The translations under genes and the position numbers were made by a program. Below the pieces are notes generated by a model, which was not told the origin of the DNA, made no database searches, and worked only from the letters and a program-made list of their open reading frames with translations. A DNA stretch of 64,000 nt from Mesorhizobium sp. (GTDB lineage: Bacteria; Pseudomonadota; Alphaproteobacteria; Rhizobiales; Rhizobiaceae), in NCBI GenBank assembly GCA_004020645.1, contig SAQL01000035.1:1-64000 (forward strand). The letters run 5' to 3'. Positions 1 to 8,431 of the stretch are shown one piece after another. Position 1 is the stretch's first letter, and every line of letters starts with the position of its first letter.

Positions 1-396
1 GATCATTCAAGGCAAAGCCGCAGCCGGCCAGGAAACCTAACCCGAGAATCAGCCAGGGACTGGCAAATCCCAGTCCCACAGAAATCATCAGCGTCGTTGA
101 TGCCAACGCTATCAGGCAGTGCCCCGCAAACATCACCCGTCGGCGGCTGAAATTATCGGCGATGGCTCCAGCGAGGATCGAAAGGAAGAACACCGTAATG
201 TGGATGCAGCCTGGACGAGTGCAACCATCAGATCGGACGCTGAAATGGTTGCCATCAGCCAGCTGATGGCAACCGTTTGCACGAGCCACCCGAGGCTGGA
301 TATTTGGGTGGCCGTCCAGATCGAGCAAAACACTTGGTTTCGAAATGGAGCGAGCGTCGCTGAGATGGGCAGATGAGCGTTTGTTTCGGACTGCAT
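1..396 (-). pseudogene. MFS efflux permease, N-terminal part, frameshifted, runs off left edge
   Basis: The first 65 or so residues contain IWTATQISSLGWLVQTVAI and SWLMATISASDLMVALVQAA, the first membrane segments of the MFS_3 (PF05977, EntS-like) exporters. After QAASTL the frame breaks; a one-base deletion near 197-199 restores PVFFLSILAGAIADNFSRRR, including the R-rich loop 2-3 typical of MFS, and then LGLGFLAGCGFALND up to the window edge. So about 130 residues of the N-terminus are here and the rest lies to the left. The single frameshift could be a real mutation or a sequence error. A C-terminal piece of the same family in the same orientation is found at the right edge. Substrate unknown. 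Confidence 0.7.
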
Positions 397-752
397 GACG
401 ATCGCTTGCCTTCGAGGGGCCGGTTATTCAATTCACGGCTGCCACTACCGCCGTTACGATGTTGATCAATTGATTGGTAGGGGCAGACTTCTCGATTTAG
501 GATGACAACATCGCAATGAAGAAGCCGTGCATGAGCTCGGTCACCTCCGCTCCGCTAGATCGGCCGACCAGTTCCTCGCGCCCCAGCAAGGTAGCCATGC
601 CGATCGTCCTGCTCGAAAATAATCGCCGGCAAGGTCATCGCTCTCGCGTCACCGAACCAGCACCCATGGGGCTTGCCGGCGACTGATTTTTCGCATTGGG
701 CCGGTTTTGCTAATGTCATTCGTGACCAATCCTGTTCATGGCCGTCGTACGG
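397..752. other. Intergenic stretch, no clear gene
   Basis: No recognised gene. The only coding-like piece is a 33-residue minus-strand frame at 497-598 starting MATLLGREELVGRSS; it has no recognised relative and is too short to call. Confidence 0.4.
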
Positions 753-1003
753 CTAAATTCCAATGACGAGGGCGCCTCCGCTGAGACCGGCACCCGCCGC
801 CGAAAGGAGAATCTTTTCGCCGGGCCGAAACGCCTGCGCCCGATGGGCGAGCGACAATGAGAGCGGGATCGTCGCGGCGGAAGAGTTGCCGTATTCGGCG
901 ATTGTCTTGACGACAGCACCGTCGGCGATACCAATGTAGCGCCCGACGGCATCGAAAATGCGGGTATTAGCCTGGTGTGGCACGAACCGATCGATGTCTT
1001 GTG
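753..1003 (-). pseudogene. 3-oxoacyl-ACP synthase III (FabH family), C-terminal remnant
   Basis: The minus-strand frame reads FVPHQANTRIFDAVG, then IAEYGNSSAATIPLSL, FRPGEKILLSAAGAGLSGG and a normal stop. This is the FabH C-terminal signature with the catalytic His (HQAN) and Asn (GNSSAATIP). Only about 80 of roughly 320 residues remain; upstream of ISIDRF-like sequence the frame ends in a stop near 1005, so the catalytic Cys domain is gone. It cannot be active as it stands. A fatty-acid synthase gene in a nod region could once have served acyl-chain synthesis, but that is inference. Confidence 0.7.
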
Positions 1004-1560
1004 ACTACATTCGGGCAGCAGAGAGCGCGTCCTGCGAGCAGCGAGACATCATCTCCACGGGCTTGGCGAAGGCTGGCGCACCGGGCGAGCGCGGTGTCGG
1101 TCGCCGCGGTTCGGCTTACGCCTACAACGTGAAGGAGTTGCGAAACAGCGAGAAAGCCGCGGCCGAGAATGCCGAGCGTGCCTACGAGCTGATGGTTCGG
1201 CATTGGCGGCCACGCGGGTCGAAGCGGCGCACGGACGCCACAAAAGAGGAACGTCTACAACGGCTGCGTGGCGGGCACTCTCATCCTCTCGCACCACTCT
1301 TTGCCACGTGGTCGTCCGTGCCGGGACAAATATAGCATAAGGAATGTGCGGGCACGACCGACGCCTCGGTCCGCTCTAGACTGGCGCCGTGCTCGACGCC
1401 GTCAAGGCGTGGCCTGGAAACCTTGCAGCCGGCCGTGCCGCCATCGCACCGGCCAGCCTTGACTGCGTCTCGACACGCTCGCACGGGAAATCCTGTAGAC
1501 CGCGGCGAAGAACAGCTCACCTGAAGCCGAACAAAGAAACGCAAAGGAATCGAAAAAGCG
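1004..1560. other. Unassigned stretch between fabH remnant and IS256 remnant
   Basis: A plus-strand open frame at 958-1335 includes GSAYAYNVKELRNSEKAAAE, which looks amphipathic but matches nothing I recognise; its start overlaps the fabH remnant antisense. Probably rearranged debris. Confidence 0.3.
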
Positions 1561-2098
1561 AAATCACGCTTGTCGATGTCATCCGTCGAGTGCCGCTTGG
1601 CGCGGGGCTCCTTGGGGAAAGTCATGTAGGCAAGCACGTCGGGCTCGGCGTCGTCCATGATTGTCGCCAGCCTCGGTACCTTCGGCCGGATCTGGTCGGC
1701 GACGGCGCGCCATTGCGTGCTTGCGGCCTCGGGCGTTTCCTGGACGAAGGCGGTGGCGAAGAGCGGAGACGACGCGGCGCCCGCTCTTGCCGGCATGGGC
1801 CAGCACGTTCCTCATGAAGTGGACGCGGCACCTCTGCATGTCGCGCACAGCACCTTGGTGACGGCCGCCTTGATGCCTTCATGGGCATCGGAGACGACGA
1901 GCTTGACGTCGCGCAGGCCGCGGCGGGTCAGCTTGCGCAAGAACTCCGTCCAGATCGGCTCGGCCTCAGACGTGCCGACCTCCATTCCCAGCACCGCGCC
2001 GGCCGTCCGCGTTGACGCCGACAGCGATGATGACGGCGACCGACGCGGCCGCCGCGGCGCACCTTCAGGTAGGTGGCGCCGATCCACAGCAACTTAGA
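1560..2098 (-). mobile_element. IS256-family transposase remnant
   Basis: Three minus-strand frames together give a decayed Mutator/IS256 transposase: LLWIGATYLKVRRGG (first catalytic block), then LGMEVGTSEAEPIWTEFLR, LVVSDAHEGIKAAVTKVL (second catalytic Asp block), ETPEAASTQWRAVADQIRPK and DDAEPDVLAYMTFPKE. The frames are out of register with each other, the N-terminal third is missing and the copy ends shortly after HSTDDI, before the last catalytic region. It abuts the 3' end of cspA. No intact inverted repeats were identified. Confidence 0.8.
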
Positions 2099-2303
2099 TC
2101 GCCTTGAGATTGCCGGCAGACGATTTTCCGGTGCGCCGGTCCTGTTCGACCTCATAGCTGACCTTTTGGCCATCAGCGAGGGCCCTCAACCCGGCACGTT
2201 CAACGGCAGAAATATGAACGAAAACGTCCGCACCGCCGGAGTCGGGTTGGATGAACCCAAAGCCTTTTGTCCCATTAAACCACTTTACCGTACCTGTAGC
2301 CAC
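2094..2303 (-). CDS. cspA: Cold-shock domain protein
   Basis: A 69-residue protein of normal CspA length, one cold-shock (OB-fold) domain. The RNA-binding motifs are present: KGFGFIQP (RNP1) and DVFVHIS (RNP2). Starts MATGTVKWFN, as in most alphaproteobacterial members. These proteins bind single-stranded RNA/DNA and melt RNA structure in the cytoplasm. The stop codon sits at the edge of the IS256 remnant, so the native transcription terminator may have been lost. Members of this family are usually multicopy in rhizobia, so a symbiotic role cannot be inferred from this copy alone. Confidence 0.85.
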   Translation of the reverse strand: MATGTVKWFNGTKGFGFIQPDSGGADVFVHISAVERAGLRALADGQKVSYEVEQDRRTGKSSAGNLKAI

Positions 2304-2805
2304 GCGCCTATTTCCTCATCTTGGTAAAGGCGGGCAATCTCCACCCGCGCGGAGGCAATCTAGCCATGGCCCTGAGCACGTCAATGACGATTGTCGTCCT
2401 CAACCCCTAGCCTTTGCCTTCCACCTCTCAGCCGTAAGCTGAGGCAGAGTCTATCAGCGAGCTCGAAACCGACGCGGGCTTCGATCACGGGCGCGGCGTT
2501 GCAAAGGTGCCTCGCTCGTCAATCGCTCCGTGCGATGGAAACCCGGTGCTACGCGTGAGACTTGCCAGTCTCGTACACATGATTGAGCCGACCACCGGCC
2601 ATTAAGCGGGAGCGGCCGGGCGCGTTCGTCAAGAACGTCTTCAGTTGCCGGCTGCCCGGTCTCAGGTCGAAACAGCTCGTTGCGCCAGTATCGGCTGCTG
2701 GGACGCGAAGTCACTGTTCGCTGTGCCAAAAAAGGCAGAAAGGAAGGTCACCTTGGAGCTCAGGTCAGTCGACCCTCGGGCTTTCTGCCTATGGCGGCAA
2801 AGGGC
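2304..2805. other. About 500 bp without recognisable gene
   Basis: Several overlapping open frames on both strands, none with a recognised motif. The region upstream of cspA would hold its long 5' leader and promoter, but no clear -35/-10 pair stands out. Confidence 0.3.
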
Positions 2806-3279
2806 TCAAGCAAGCCCGAGCTTTTTCCTGAGCTCGGCGTTTTCTTTCCGGAGCCGGTCAGCGAGGAGCTTCTTCAGACGGGCGTTCTCTTCTTCAAGCT
2901 TCACAAGATCCTTGAGCTCATCGCTCTGTGTTGTCTGACCAGCAGCCCTTTTCCAGTGATAGTACGTCTGTTCCGATATTCCAGCGTTCTGAACGGCTGC
3001 CTTGATACTATCTCCCCGTCCGATCTGCTTCTCGATCTCGCCGAGCTTCTGGGCACGCTCTTTCTCAGAGTAATTTCTCCGCGCTGCCCGGACTGTAGGC
3101 GAAGCGATCGCTTTAGATGAAGACGCCTGGAGAGCCGAGCTGGCGGCTCTGGTTCGTATAGCACCTGCGCGCTGCGCGGTCCGCTTCCGCGTCTTCGGCG
3201 CTTTTATGTCAGGTGTCTGTTCCTTCACGGGCACCTCGCCTGCTGCCTGGGTTGCCTCAGTTTCCTTAAGGTCGGCCAT
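2806..3279 (-). CDS. SyrB-like HTH/coiled-coil protein
   Basis: 157 residues. The N-terminal ~65 are rich in K, R, A and T and look disordered. Residues ~70-115 form an HTH_Tnp-type domain (YSEKERAQKLGEIEKQI ... GISEQTYYHWKR), and the C-terminus is a leucine-rich coiled coil (EEENARLKKLLADRLRKENA). This layout matches SyrB of Sinorhizobium meliloti, described as a repressor of syrM, and also IS3/IS511 OrfA proteins from which SyrB seems derived. No OrfB follows, so it stands alone rather than as part of an intact IS. Either a small regulator or a domesticated transposase subunit; DNA binding is likely, target unknown. Confidence 0.7.
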   Translation of the reverse strand: MADLKETEATQAAGEVPVKEQTPDIKAPKTRKRTAQRAGAIRTRAASSALQASSSKAIASPTVRAARRNYSEKERAQKLGEIEKQIGRGDSIKAAVQNAGISEQTYYHWKRAAGQTTQSDELKDLVKLEEENARLKKLLADRLRKENAELRKKLGLA

Positions 3280-3960
3280 CAGAAACTCCCTGCGAGTTCA
3301 AAGATCTATTCTAGCACGCAGCATCTAGAACTTATGGGCTTTGTCAACTGCGGCCACAAAACCGTGCTCGCCAATGTCGCCGTCAGACGCGTTAACATGA
3401 TGCCAGTAACTGCGGCAATGCAATGGGTTCGCAATCCGCAACATAGAGTATCGGCTGGATGTGCACGACGCCCCAGTCTCTGAAACAGCGTAGCCGCCCG
3501 GTAAAAGCCGCTTTCTGTCTGCCTTAGAAACAAGGTGGTCGGTCGCAACTCCCGCGCATACTATCCGTCTACTCTTGCTCCTCGCGCGGCGCCAGGTCCT
3601 CATCATCGATGCCGGCCGCTTAGCCAGCCACTCGCATTGCCCCCTGGCAGGATGGTGCCGATCCTGCTGAGCGCATGCTGGCGCGAAGTTGCTTTGCGGC
3701 CACCGTCGCACGGGCCCGTGAACTGTTCGCGCCTGTGCTCATGCTCGCCCTTTGACACCCTCGACGGGTCCATCCGGGATGGTCAGCCATCCGGAACATA
3801 GCGGGCAGGCGGGCATCTTCACCAGCAGTCTCTGTGTCGCTCTCGTGGCCGCAAACAAGATCTAGGCTGGCGGGGTGATGATCAACGGTCCTCGTATCAT
3901 CGATTTTGATCGCGGTGGCCCTTCGGTGCGTTCGAGCACGAGGCGCCGGTTAGACGGCAC
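3280..3960. other. About 680 bp without recognisable gene
   Basis: Open frames on both strands (for example 3325-3711 minus and 3535-3801 plus) show no family motif. The stretch separates the syrB-like gene from the first nodD pseudogene and is probably rearranged DNA. Confidence 0.3.
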
Positions 3961-3962
3961 CG

Positions 3963-4282
3963 CCGCATCACAGCGAAGTGCCATGCAGGACGACTCCCTG
4001 CAGCATCGTCTCGCGCAGCCAAACACTTGCCGGATCACTGTTGTGAACGGCCGGGCGTTTGACGGCCTGCGACGCGAAAAGGCAGCGGAAGATCTAGCAT
4101 ATATGGGGGAAATGTTTTTCCGGAGTGCTTGACCAGCAGGAAGGGCATGACTGCCTATCGCCCGACCCGGCAAGGCCGCACTCATGACCGGCTGGGCTCG
4201 GTTAATCCTGCATGCCGCGCCCATGAGGTTACTTGTCGGGAGTGCGTCGAGCACAACGACGAGATGTAGTTCACGACCTTTG
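3963..4282 (-). pseudogene. nodD pseudogene with large internal deletion (copy 1)
   Basis: The right end translates as FKGRELHLVVVLDALP and RINRAQPVMSAA, the LysR helix-turn-helix of NodD. The left end (about 3965-4165) aligns base for base with the 3' end of the intact nodD at 16810-16990, for example the shared stretch around 'cttgccggatc'. The middle, roughly residues 40-240, is deleted. The start codon is ACG instead of ATG. The same start loss and an identical run through the start region into the nod box occur in copy 3 at 18.3-18.6 kb, so these two copies share a mutated ancestor. It lies divergent from the nod box at 4299. Confidence 0.85.
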
Positions 4283-4298
4283 AAACGCGTGGTCAACT

Positions 4299-4346
4299 AT
4301 CCAAAGTGTGGAAGCCTTTCATCTAAACAAACGATTTCATCAATGT
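4299..4346 (+). promoter_or_regulatory. nod box 1
   Basis: Begins ATCCAAAGTGTGGA and continues with ATCTAAACAAACGATTTCAT, matching the nod-box pattern (ATCCA..RTGGATG ... ATCNAAACAATCGATTTTAC) in the right spacing. Oriented toward nodFE, with a nodA remnant in between. NodD plus flavonoid is expected to activate transcription from here. Confidence 0.85.
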
Positions 4347-4446
4347 TCTGGAATCCTGCATGGGCAGAAGCACCTGACGCACACCGATGCCCCACTGCCT
4401 CATGGCGTGGCGAGCGTCTTAAGAACTGCCCGAGGGGAGAACTTTC

Positions 4447-4660
4447 ATGCGCTCTACCGGGCAGTGGAGTGCTGGGAAAGGGAGTTGCAACTGACCGGCC
4501 ATGTCAAACTCTCCGACTTCTTCCGAGCCTATGGACGGACTGGGAACCTTCCACGCAAAGCTATTCGAAAGCGGCCGCAGTTGGGCCGGCGCGAGACCGG
4601 AAGCCCGCGCAATCGGCTACGACGCGCACGGTGTAGCGGCTCACATCGGCATACCGCGCC
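4447..4660 (+). pseudogene. nodA remnant (5' half) upstream of nodF
   Basis: DNA here aligns with the intact nodA at 7173-7385: 'gtgctgggaaa', 'gagttgcaactg', then frames giving LTGHVKLSDFF, YGRTG and ARPEARAIGYDAHGVAAHIG, the last three being NodA N-terminal motifs. Several indels put the pieces in different frames, and homology stops right after AAHIG. The copy sits behind nod box 1 in the same position nodA takes behind nod box 2, so an ancestral nodD-nod box-nodA unit was duplicated and nodA decayed in this copy. Confidence 0.85.
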
Positions 4661-4809
4661 TACGCCACACACCGGCCGGACCTGATCCGGCTTTTATGAG
4701 CATTGGGCTTTGTCAGTCGCACAAGCGTGGTGGCTATTTCGCGACGCGGCGCGCCTCAGGAACTGAGCCGCATCGAAGTCGAAACGCTGGAAGAAAGATA
4801 GGAAACAGA

Positions 4810-5091
4810 ATGGCCGATCAATTCGCAACGGACGTCATTGCCCTGATCAAGAAACGCGCCGAGTCGGAGAGCGGTGAGGGAATGCCTGCGTCATTCGTCG
4901 GCGAGATAACAATCGCCACGGAACTGGACGCGCTCGGGTTCGATTCGCTGGGTTTGGCGGACATTCTCTGGGATGTGGAACAGGCCTACGGCATCAAGAT
5001 CGACATGAACACGGCCGATGCCTGGTCGAATCTCAAGAATGTCGGCGACGTCGTGGACGCCGTCCGCGGCTTGCTTGCGAAGGAGGCTTGA
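4810..5091 (+). CDS. nodF: Nodulation acyl carrier protein NodF
   Basis: 93 residues, the usual NodF length. The phosphopantetheine site is Ser46 in GFDSLGLADI. NodF carries the growing multi-unsaturated fatty acid that NodE elongates and NodA later transfers to the chitin-oligosaccharide backbone of the Nod factor. The start at MADQFATDVI follows AGGAAAC at a good distance. nodE begins on the base after the stop, indicating translational coupling. The likely promoter is nod box 1, about 460 bp upstream, with a nodA remnant in the leader. Cytoplasmic. Confidence 0.95.
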   Translation: MADQFATDVIALIKKRAESESGEGMPASFVGEITIATELDALGFDSLGLADILWDVEQAYGIKIDMNTADAWSNLKNVGDVVDAVRGLLAKEA

Positions 5092-6300
5092 ATGGACAGG
5101 CGCGTCGTCATCACCGGAGTGGGCGGCCTGTGCGGACTGGGCACCGACGCCACCTCTATGTGGAAAGAGATGCGCGAAGGCCGCTCCGCCATCGGCCCGA
5201 TCGCCAATTCCGAGCTTCATGACCTGGATGGCATGACGGGCGCTGAGATCAAGGCGCTGCCCGAGCACGACATTAACCGGGGGCATCTCATCTCCATGGA
5301 CCGCTTCAGCTTGCTCGCCGTGCTTGCAGCGCGCGAAGCCATGCGGCAGGCCGGACTTTCCTGCGACGAAGGGAATGCCCATCGCTTCGGCGCGACAGTG
5401 GGCGTCGGATTTACCGGTTCATACGCAACAGAACAAACTTACCGCTCACTGCTTTTGGGTAGCGCAATCCGTGCTGAACTCTTCACTGGAGTAAAGGTGA
5501 TGCCCAGCGCCGCTTCCGTCCATCTTAGCTTGAGCCTCGGCTTGCGCGGGCCGGTCTTCGGGGTGACTTCCGCATGTGCCTCGGCCAACCATGCGATCGC
5601 CTCGGCGGTGGATCAGATCAAGCTGGGCCGGGCCGACGTAATGGTTTCCGGGGGCAGCGACTCGCCGTTTGCATGGGGAGTGCTGAAAGCATGGGAAGCA
5701 ATGCGCGTGCTTTCACCCGATACCTGCCGGCCCTTCTCCGCCGATAGGAAGGGCCTGGTGCTGGGCGAGGGTGCGGGCATGGCCGTGCTGGAAAGCTACG
5801 AGCATGCCACGGCGCGCGGTGCCACAATCCTTGCCGAGATCGCCGGCGTCGGCCTTTCCGCCGATGCCTTCCACATTGCCGCGCCATCTGTCGAGGGGCT
5901 AGCATCGGCGATGCGCGCCTGCCTTGCCGATGCCGGGCTAAATGCCGAGGACGTCGACTACCTCAACGCGCACGGCACCGGTACCAAGAGCAATGATCAG
6001 ACTGAAACGGCGGCGATCAAGCGTGTGTTTGGAGACCACGCTTATTCGATGTCCATCTCTTCCACCAAGTCCACGCACGCGCATTGCCTCGGCGCAGCGA
6101 GCGCGCTTGAAATGATCGCCTGCGTGATGGCAATCCAAGAGGACGTCGTGCCGCCGACCGCCAACTATCGCGAGCCAGATCCCGCTTGCGACCTCGACAT
6201 CACACCCAATGTGCCGCGCGAGCGCAAGGTGCGCGTCGCCATGAGCAACGCCTTCGCCATGGGCGGCACGAACGCAGTTCTGGCATTCAGGCAGGTGTAG
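5092..6300 (+). CDS. nodE: Nodulation beta-ketoacyl synthase NodE
   Basis: 402 residues, full length for NodE/FabF-type ketosynthases. The catalytic triad is visible: Cys162 in TSACASANHA, His294 in NAHGTGTKSND, His331 in HAHCLGAASA. With NodF it makes host-specific alpha,beta-unsaturated acyl chains for the Nod factor. It directly follows nodF (TGA then ATG with no gap). NodE proteins usually sit at the inner membrane through hydrophobic stretches; FSLLAVLAA and the central region would fit, but this is not decisive. The sequence shows no lesion. Confidence 0.95.
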   Translation: MDRRVVITGVGGLCGLGTDATSMWKEMREGRSAIGPIANSELHDLDGMTGAEIKALPEHDINRGHLISMDRFSLLAVLAAREAMRQAGLSCDEGNAHRFGATVGVGFTGSYATEQTYRSLLLGSAIRAELFTGVKVMPSAASVHLSLSLGLRGPVFGVTSACASANHAIASAVDQIKLGRADVMVSGGSDSPFAWGVLKAWEAMRVLSPDTCRPFSADRKGLVLGEGAGMAVLESYEHATARGATILAEIAGVGLSADAFHIAAPSVEGLASAMRACLADAGLNAEDVDYLNAHGTGTKSNDQTETAAIKRVFGDHAYSMSISSTKSTHAHCLGAASALEMIACVMAIQEDVVPPTANYREPDPACDLDITPNVPRERKVRVAMSNAFAMGGTNAVLAFRQV

Positions 6301-6719
6301 AAGCCATGCAACACGCCTCATTTGAGGTCACCTGTCGTATCTAGCTGCTTGCCGGACCACTATGTGAAGTGAGCGCTATTGGCTGCCTCTGGGATGCCGG
6401 AATTGGCGGCGGAAGTCTCACCATCAAACAGGCATCTGCTTGTAGAATTCTTTTAATCGTGAAGCGGCGCGAGTGCGCTATCCGTTGAGGTAAGCAAGGC
6501 CTGCGCCCTGGGTGAGCGCTGGTGTCGGGTGGTGGAAAGTACAGGGGGAGCTGTGTGGCCCCCCTCTTTCTCGGCCTCGACGATGTGCGAAGGAGCCTGT
6601 GCGGCGAAACGGGCCGACGCCCCCAAGCCCAGAACTTGGGCGAAACCAACTCCCACCAAAGGACAGCCAGAGCTGGATACACGAAAGAGATACTGAACCC
6701 GCGAATCAGACGCTGATCA
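6301..6719. other. Intergenic stretch after nodE
   Basis: A minus-strand frame (about 6453-6659) contains FAQVLGLGASARFAAQ, hydrophobic but unassigned; it is short and without a plausible start signal. No terminator hairpin is obvious behind nodE. Confidence 0.3.
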
Positions 6720-6870
6720 ATCGTCGTTTCTGAGCTCCGCTCGGCTCTTACGGAGATAATCGCGCGGCCCGGCAACGACCGCACTTACCGGCAGGGATAA
6801 GTTGATCCTGCGTGCCGCGGGCGTGAGCTTTGCGCTTCGTTTGAAGTGCCTCGAGCGTGATGACGATAAT
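6720..6870 (-). pseudogene. nodD 5'-end remnant (copy 2)
   Basis: Minus-strand frame gives PAARRINLSLPVSAVVAGPRDYLR, corresponding to residues ~20-45 of NodD (AAARRINLSQPAMSAAVARLRDYF). Only the helix-turn-helix part survives, the start region has diverged, and homology ends near 6720. It lies back to back with nod box 2 in the same geometry as the intact nodD and its nod box. Confidence 0.8.
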
Positions 6871-6902
6871 TGACAAGTCATATGGAACGCATTCGCGCAC
6901 CT

Positions 6903-6950
6903 ATCCAAAGCGTGGATACCTTTCATCTAAACAAAGGATTTTGCCGTTTT
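6903..6950 (+). promoter_or_regulatory. nod box 2 (nodABCIJ promoter)
   Basis: ATCCAAAGCGTGGATACC, six bases, then ATCTAAACAAAGGATTTTGC: the conserved nod-box halves at the normal spacing. It is 223 bp upstream of the nodA start and drives the nodABCIJ genes, perhaps reading on into nodH. Confidence 0.9.
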
Positions 6951-6999
6951 TGCTGCAGGTCCCATAGAAGCGCTTCAAGTTGGAAAGAAGGTAATTCCG

Positions 7000-7164
7000 A
7001 TGGTTGCGTTGGCTCCGAGGAGCATCATCTGGTGTGCAGGGCGCACAAAGTCAGTCGCATCTGCATTGCGGCTTGGTCTTTCGGCGGTCTGCACAAGTTA
7101 CGCCGCGTTCGCACGACGCCAATTATGCTTGGACATTTATCTCAACCAGACAGCTACAAGGTGA
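7000..7164 (+). CDS. Possible 54-residue leader ORF between nod box and nodA
   Basis: Starts MVALAPRSIIWCAG behind AAGAAGG with 7-base spacing and stops 9 bases before nodA. It has no recognised relative. It could be translated with nodA or be chance; the leader in front of nodA is otherwise empty. Confidence 0.25.
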   Translation: MVALAPRSIIWCAGRTKSVASALRLGLSAVCTSYAAFARRQLCLDIYLNQTATR

Positions 7165-7172
7165 GGTCTTCC

Positions 7173-7763
7173 ATGCGCCCGAATGTCGAGTGGAAGTTGT
7201 GCTGGGAAAATGAGTTGCAACTGGCCGACCATGTCGAACTCTCCGACTTTTTCCGAAAGACCTATGGACGGACTGGCGCCTTTAACGCAGAGCCATTCGA
7301 AGGCGGTCGCAGTTGGGCCGGCGCGAGGCCGGAATTCCGCGCAATCGGCTACGACGCGCAAGGGGTAGCGGCTCACATCGGCATGCTGCGGCGCTTCATC
7401 AGGGTTGGCGAGGTCGATTTGGTCGTCGCTGAATTGGGCTTGTACGCGGTTCGTCCGAATCTTGAGGGACTCGGAATCAGTTTTTCAATGCGCGTTGCGT
7501 ACCCCGTGCTCCAGCAAATGGGTGTTCCATTCGCTTTCGGCACGGTTCGGCACGCGCTGCGAAACCATGTCGAAAGATTCTGCAGAGCCGGCCTCGCCAA
7601 CATTGTGTCGGGCGTTCGCGTACGGTCGACCCGTCCAGACGTGCATCCCGACCTGCCGCCCACACGCCTGGAAGACGTACTCGTGTTGGTTTCGCCGATC
7701 GGACGCTCGATGGACGAGTGGCCGTCGGGTACCCTGATCGACCGGAACGGTCCGGAACTATGA
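7173..7763 (+). CDS. nodA: Nod-factor N-acyltransferase NodA
   Basis: 196 residues, exactly the usual NodA length. Characteristic stretches are WKLCWENELQLADHVELSDFF at the N-terminus and GVAAHIGMLRRFIRVG and RVAYPVLQQMG further in. NodA moves the acyl chain from NodF or another ACP to the free amino group of the terminal glucosamine produced by NodB. The start MRPNVEW follows GGTGAGG; longer in-frame starts upstream lack homology to NodA. The stop overlaps the nodB start (ATGA). Cytoplasmic. Confidence 0.97.
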   Translation: MRPNVEWKLCWENELQLADHVELSDFFRKTYGRTGAFNAEPFEGGRSWAGARPEFRAIGYDAQGVAAHIGMLRRFIRVGEVDLVVAELGLYAVRPNLEGLGISFSMRVAYPVLQQMGVPFAFGTVRHALRNHVERFCRAGLANIVSGVRVRSTRPDVHPDLPPTRLEDVLVLVSPIGRSMDEWPSGTLIDRNGPEL

Positions 7764-8416
7764 AGCCTCTGGACTACATATGCCAAGGGCAGAGTGACGC
7801 CGATGGCTTTGCAGAGCGCAGCGTCTATCTGACGTTTGACGACGGTCCCAATTCATTTTTCACACCGCAGATACTCAACGTGCTGGCGCAACATCAGGTG
7901 CCGGCGACCTTCTTCGTTGTTGGGGCCTACGCGGCCGATGAGCCGGAACTCGTTCGCCGAATTATTACAGACGGGCACGGTATAGCCAACCACACAATGA
8001 CTCATCCGGACCTGGCTAAATGCGGGCCCGTCGAAGTCGACCGCCAGATAGTTGAGGCAAACAGAGTCATCGGGATGGCTTGCCCGCAGGCCATGGTTCG
8101 GTACTTTCGTGCACCGTATGGCATCTGGACCGAAGAAGTAATCGCTGCATCAGCGGGTGCGGCATTGGCGCCCGTCCATTGGTCCATTGATCCACGCGAC
8201 TGGTCTCGCCCCGGCGTTGACGCCATCGTCGACAGAGTGCTCGCCGATATCCGGCCGGGCGCAATCGTGCTGTTGCACGACGGGTGCGCTCCCGACGAAT
8301 TGCAACCAGGCAATCAAGCCAGTCTGCGCGACCAGACGGTGACAGCGTTGTCACGCCTCATTCCAGAATTGCACGGCCGCGGATTTGTAATCCGATCACT
8401 TCCTCAACATCCCTGA
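7760..8416 (+). CDS. nodB: Chitooligosaccharide N-deacetylase NodB
   Basis: 218 residues, normal for NodB. The polysaccharide-deacetylase (NodB homology) motifs are all present: LTFDDGPN (catalytic base and metal Asp), HGIANHTMTHPDL (metal His), RYFRAPYG, HWSIDPRDW and VLLHDG. It removes the acetyl group from the non-reducing end of the chitin oligomer made by NodC. The start MKPLDYI overlaps the nodA stop by four bases, so translation is probably coupled; a start 42 bases upstream inside nodA adds residues with no counterpart in NodB. Confidence 0.97.
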   Translation: MKPLDYICQGQSDADGFAERSVYLTFDDGPNSFFTPQILNVLAQHQVPATFFVVGAYAADEPELVRRIITDGHGIANHTMTHPDLAKCGPVEVDRQIVEANRVIGMACPQAMVRYFRAPYGIWTEEVIAASAGAALAPVHWSIDPRDWSRPGVDAIVDRVLADIRPGAIVLLHDGCAPDELQPGNQASLRDQTVTALSRLIPELHGRGFVIRSLPQHP

Positions 8417-8431
8417 ACAAACAGAGATCCT

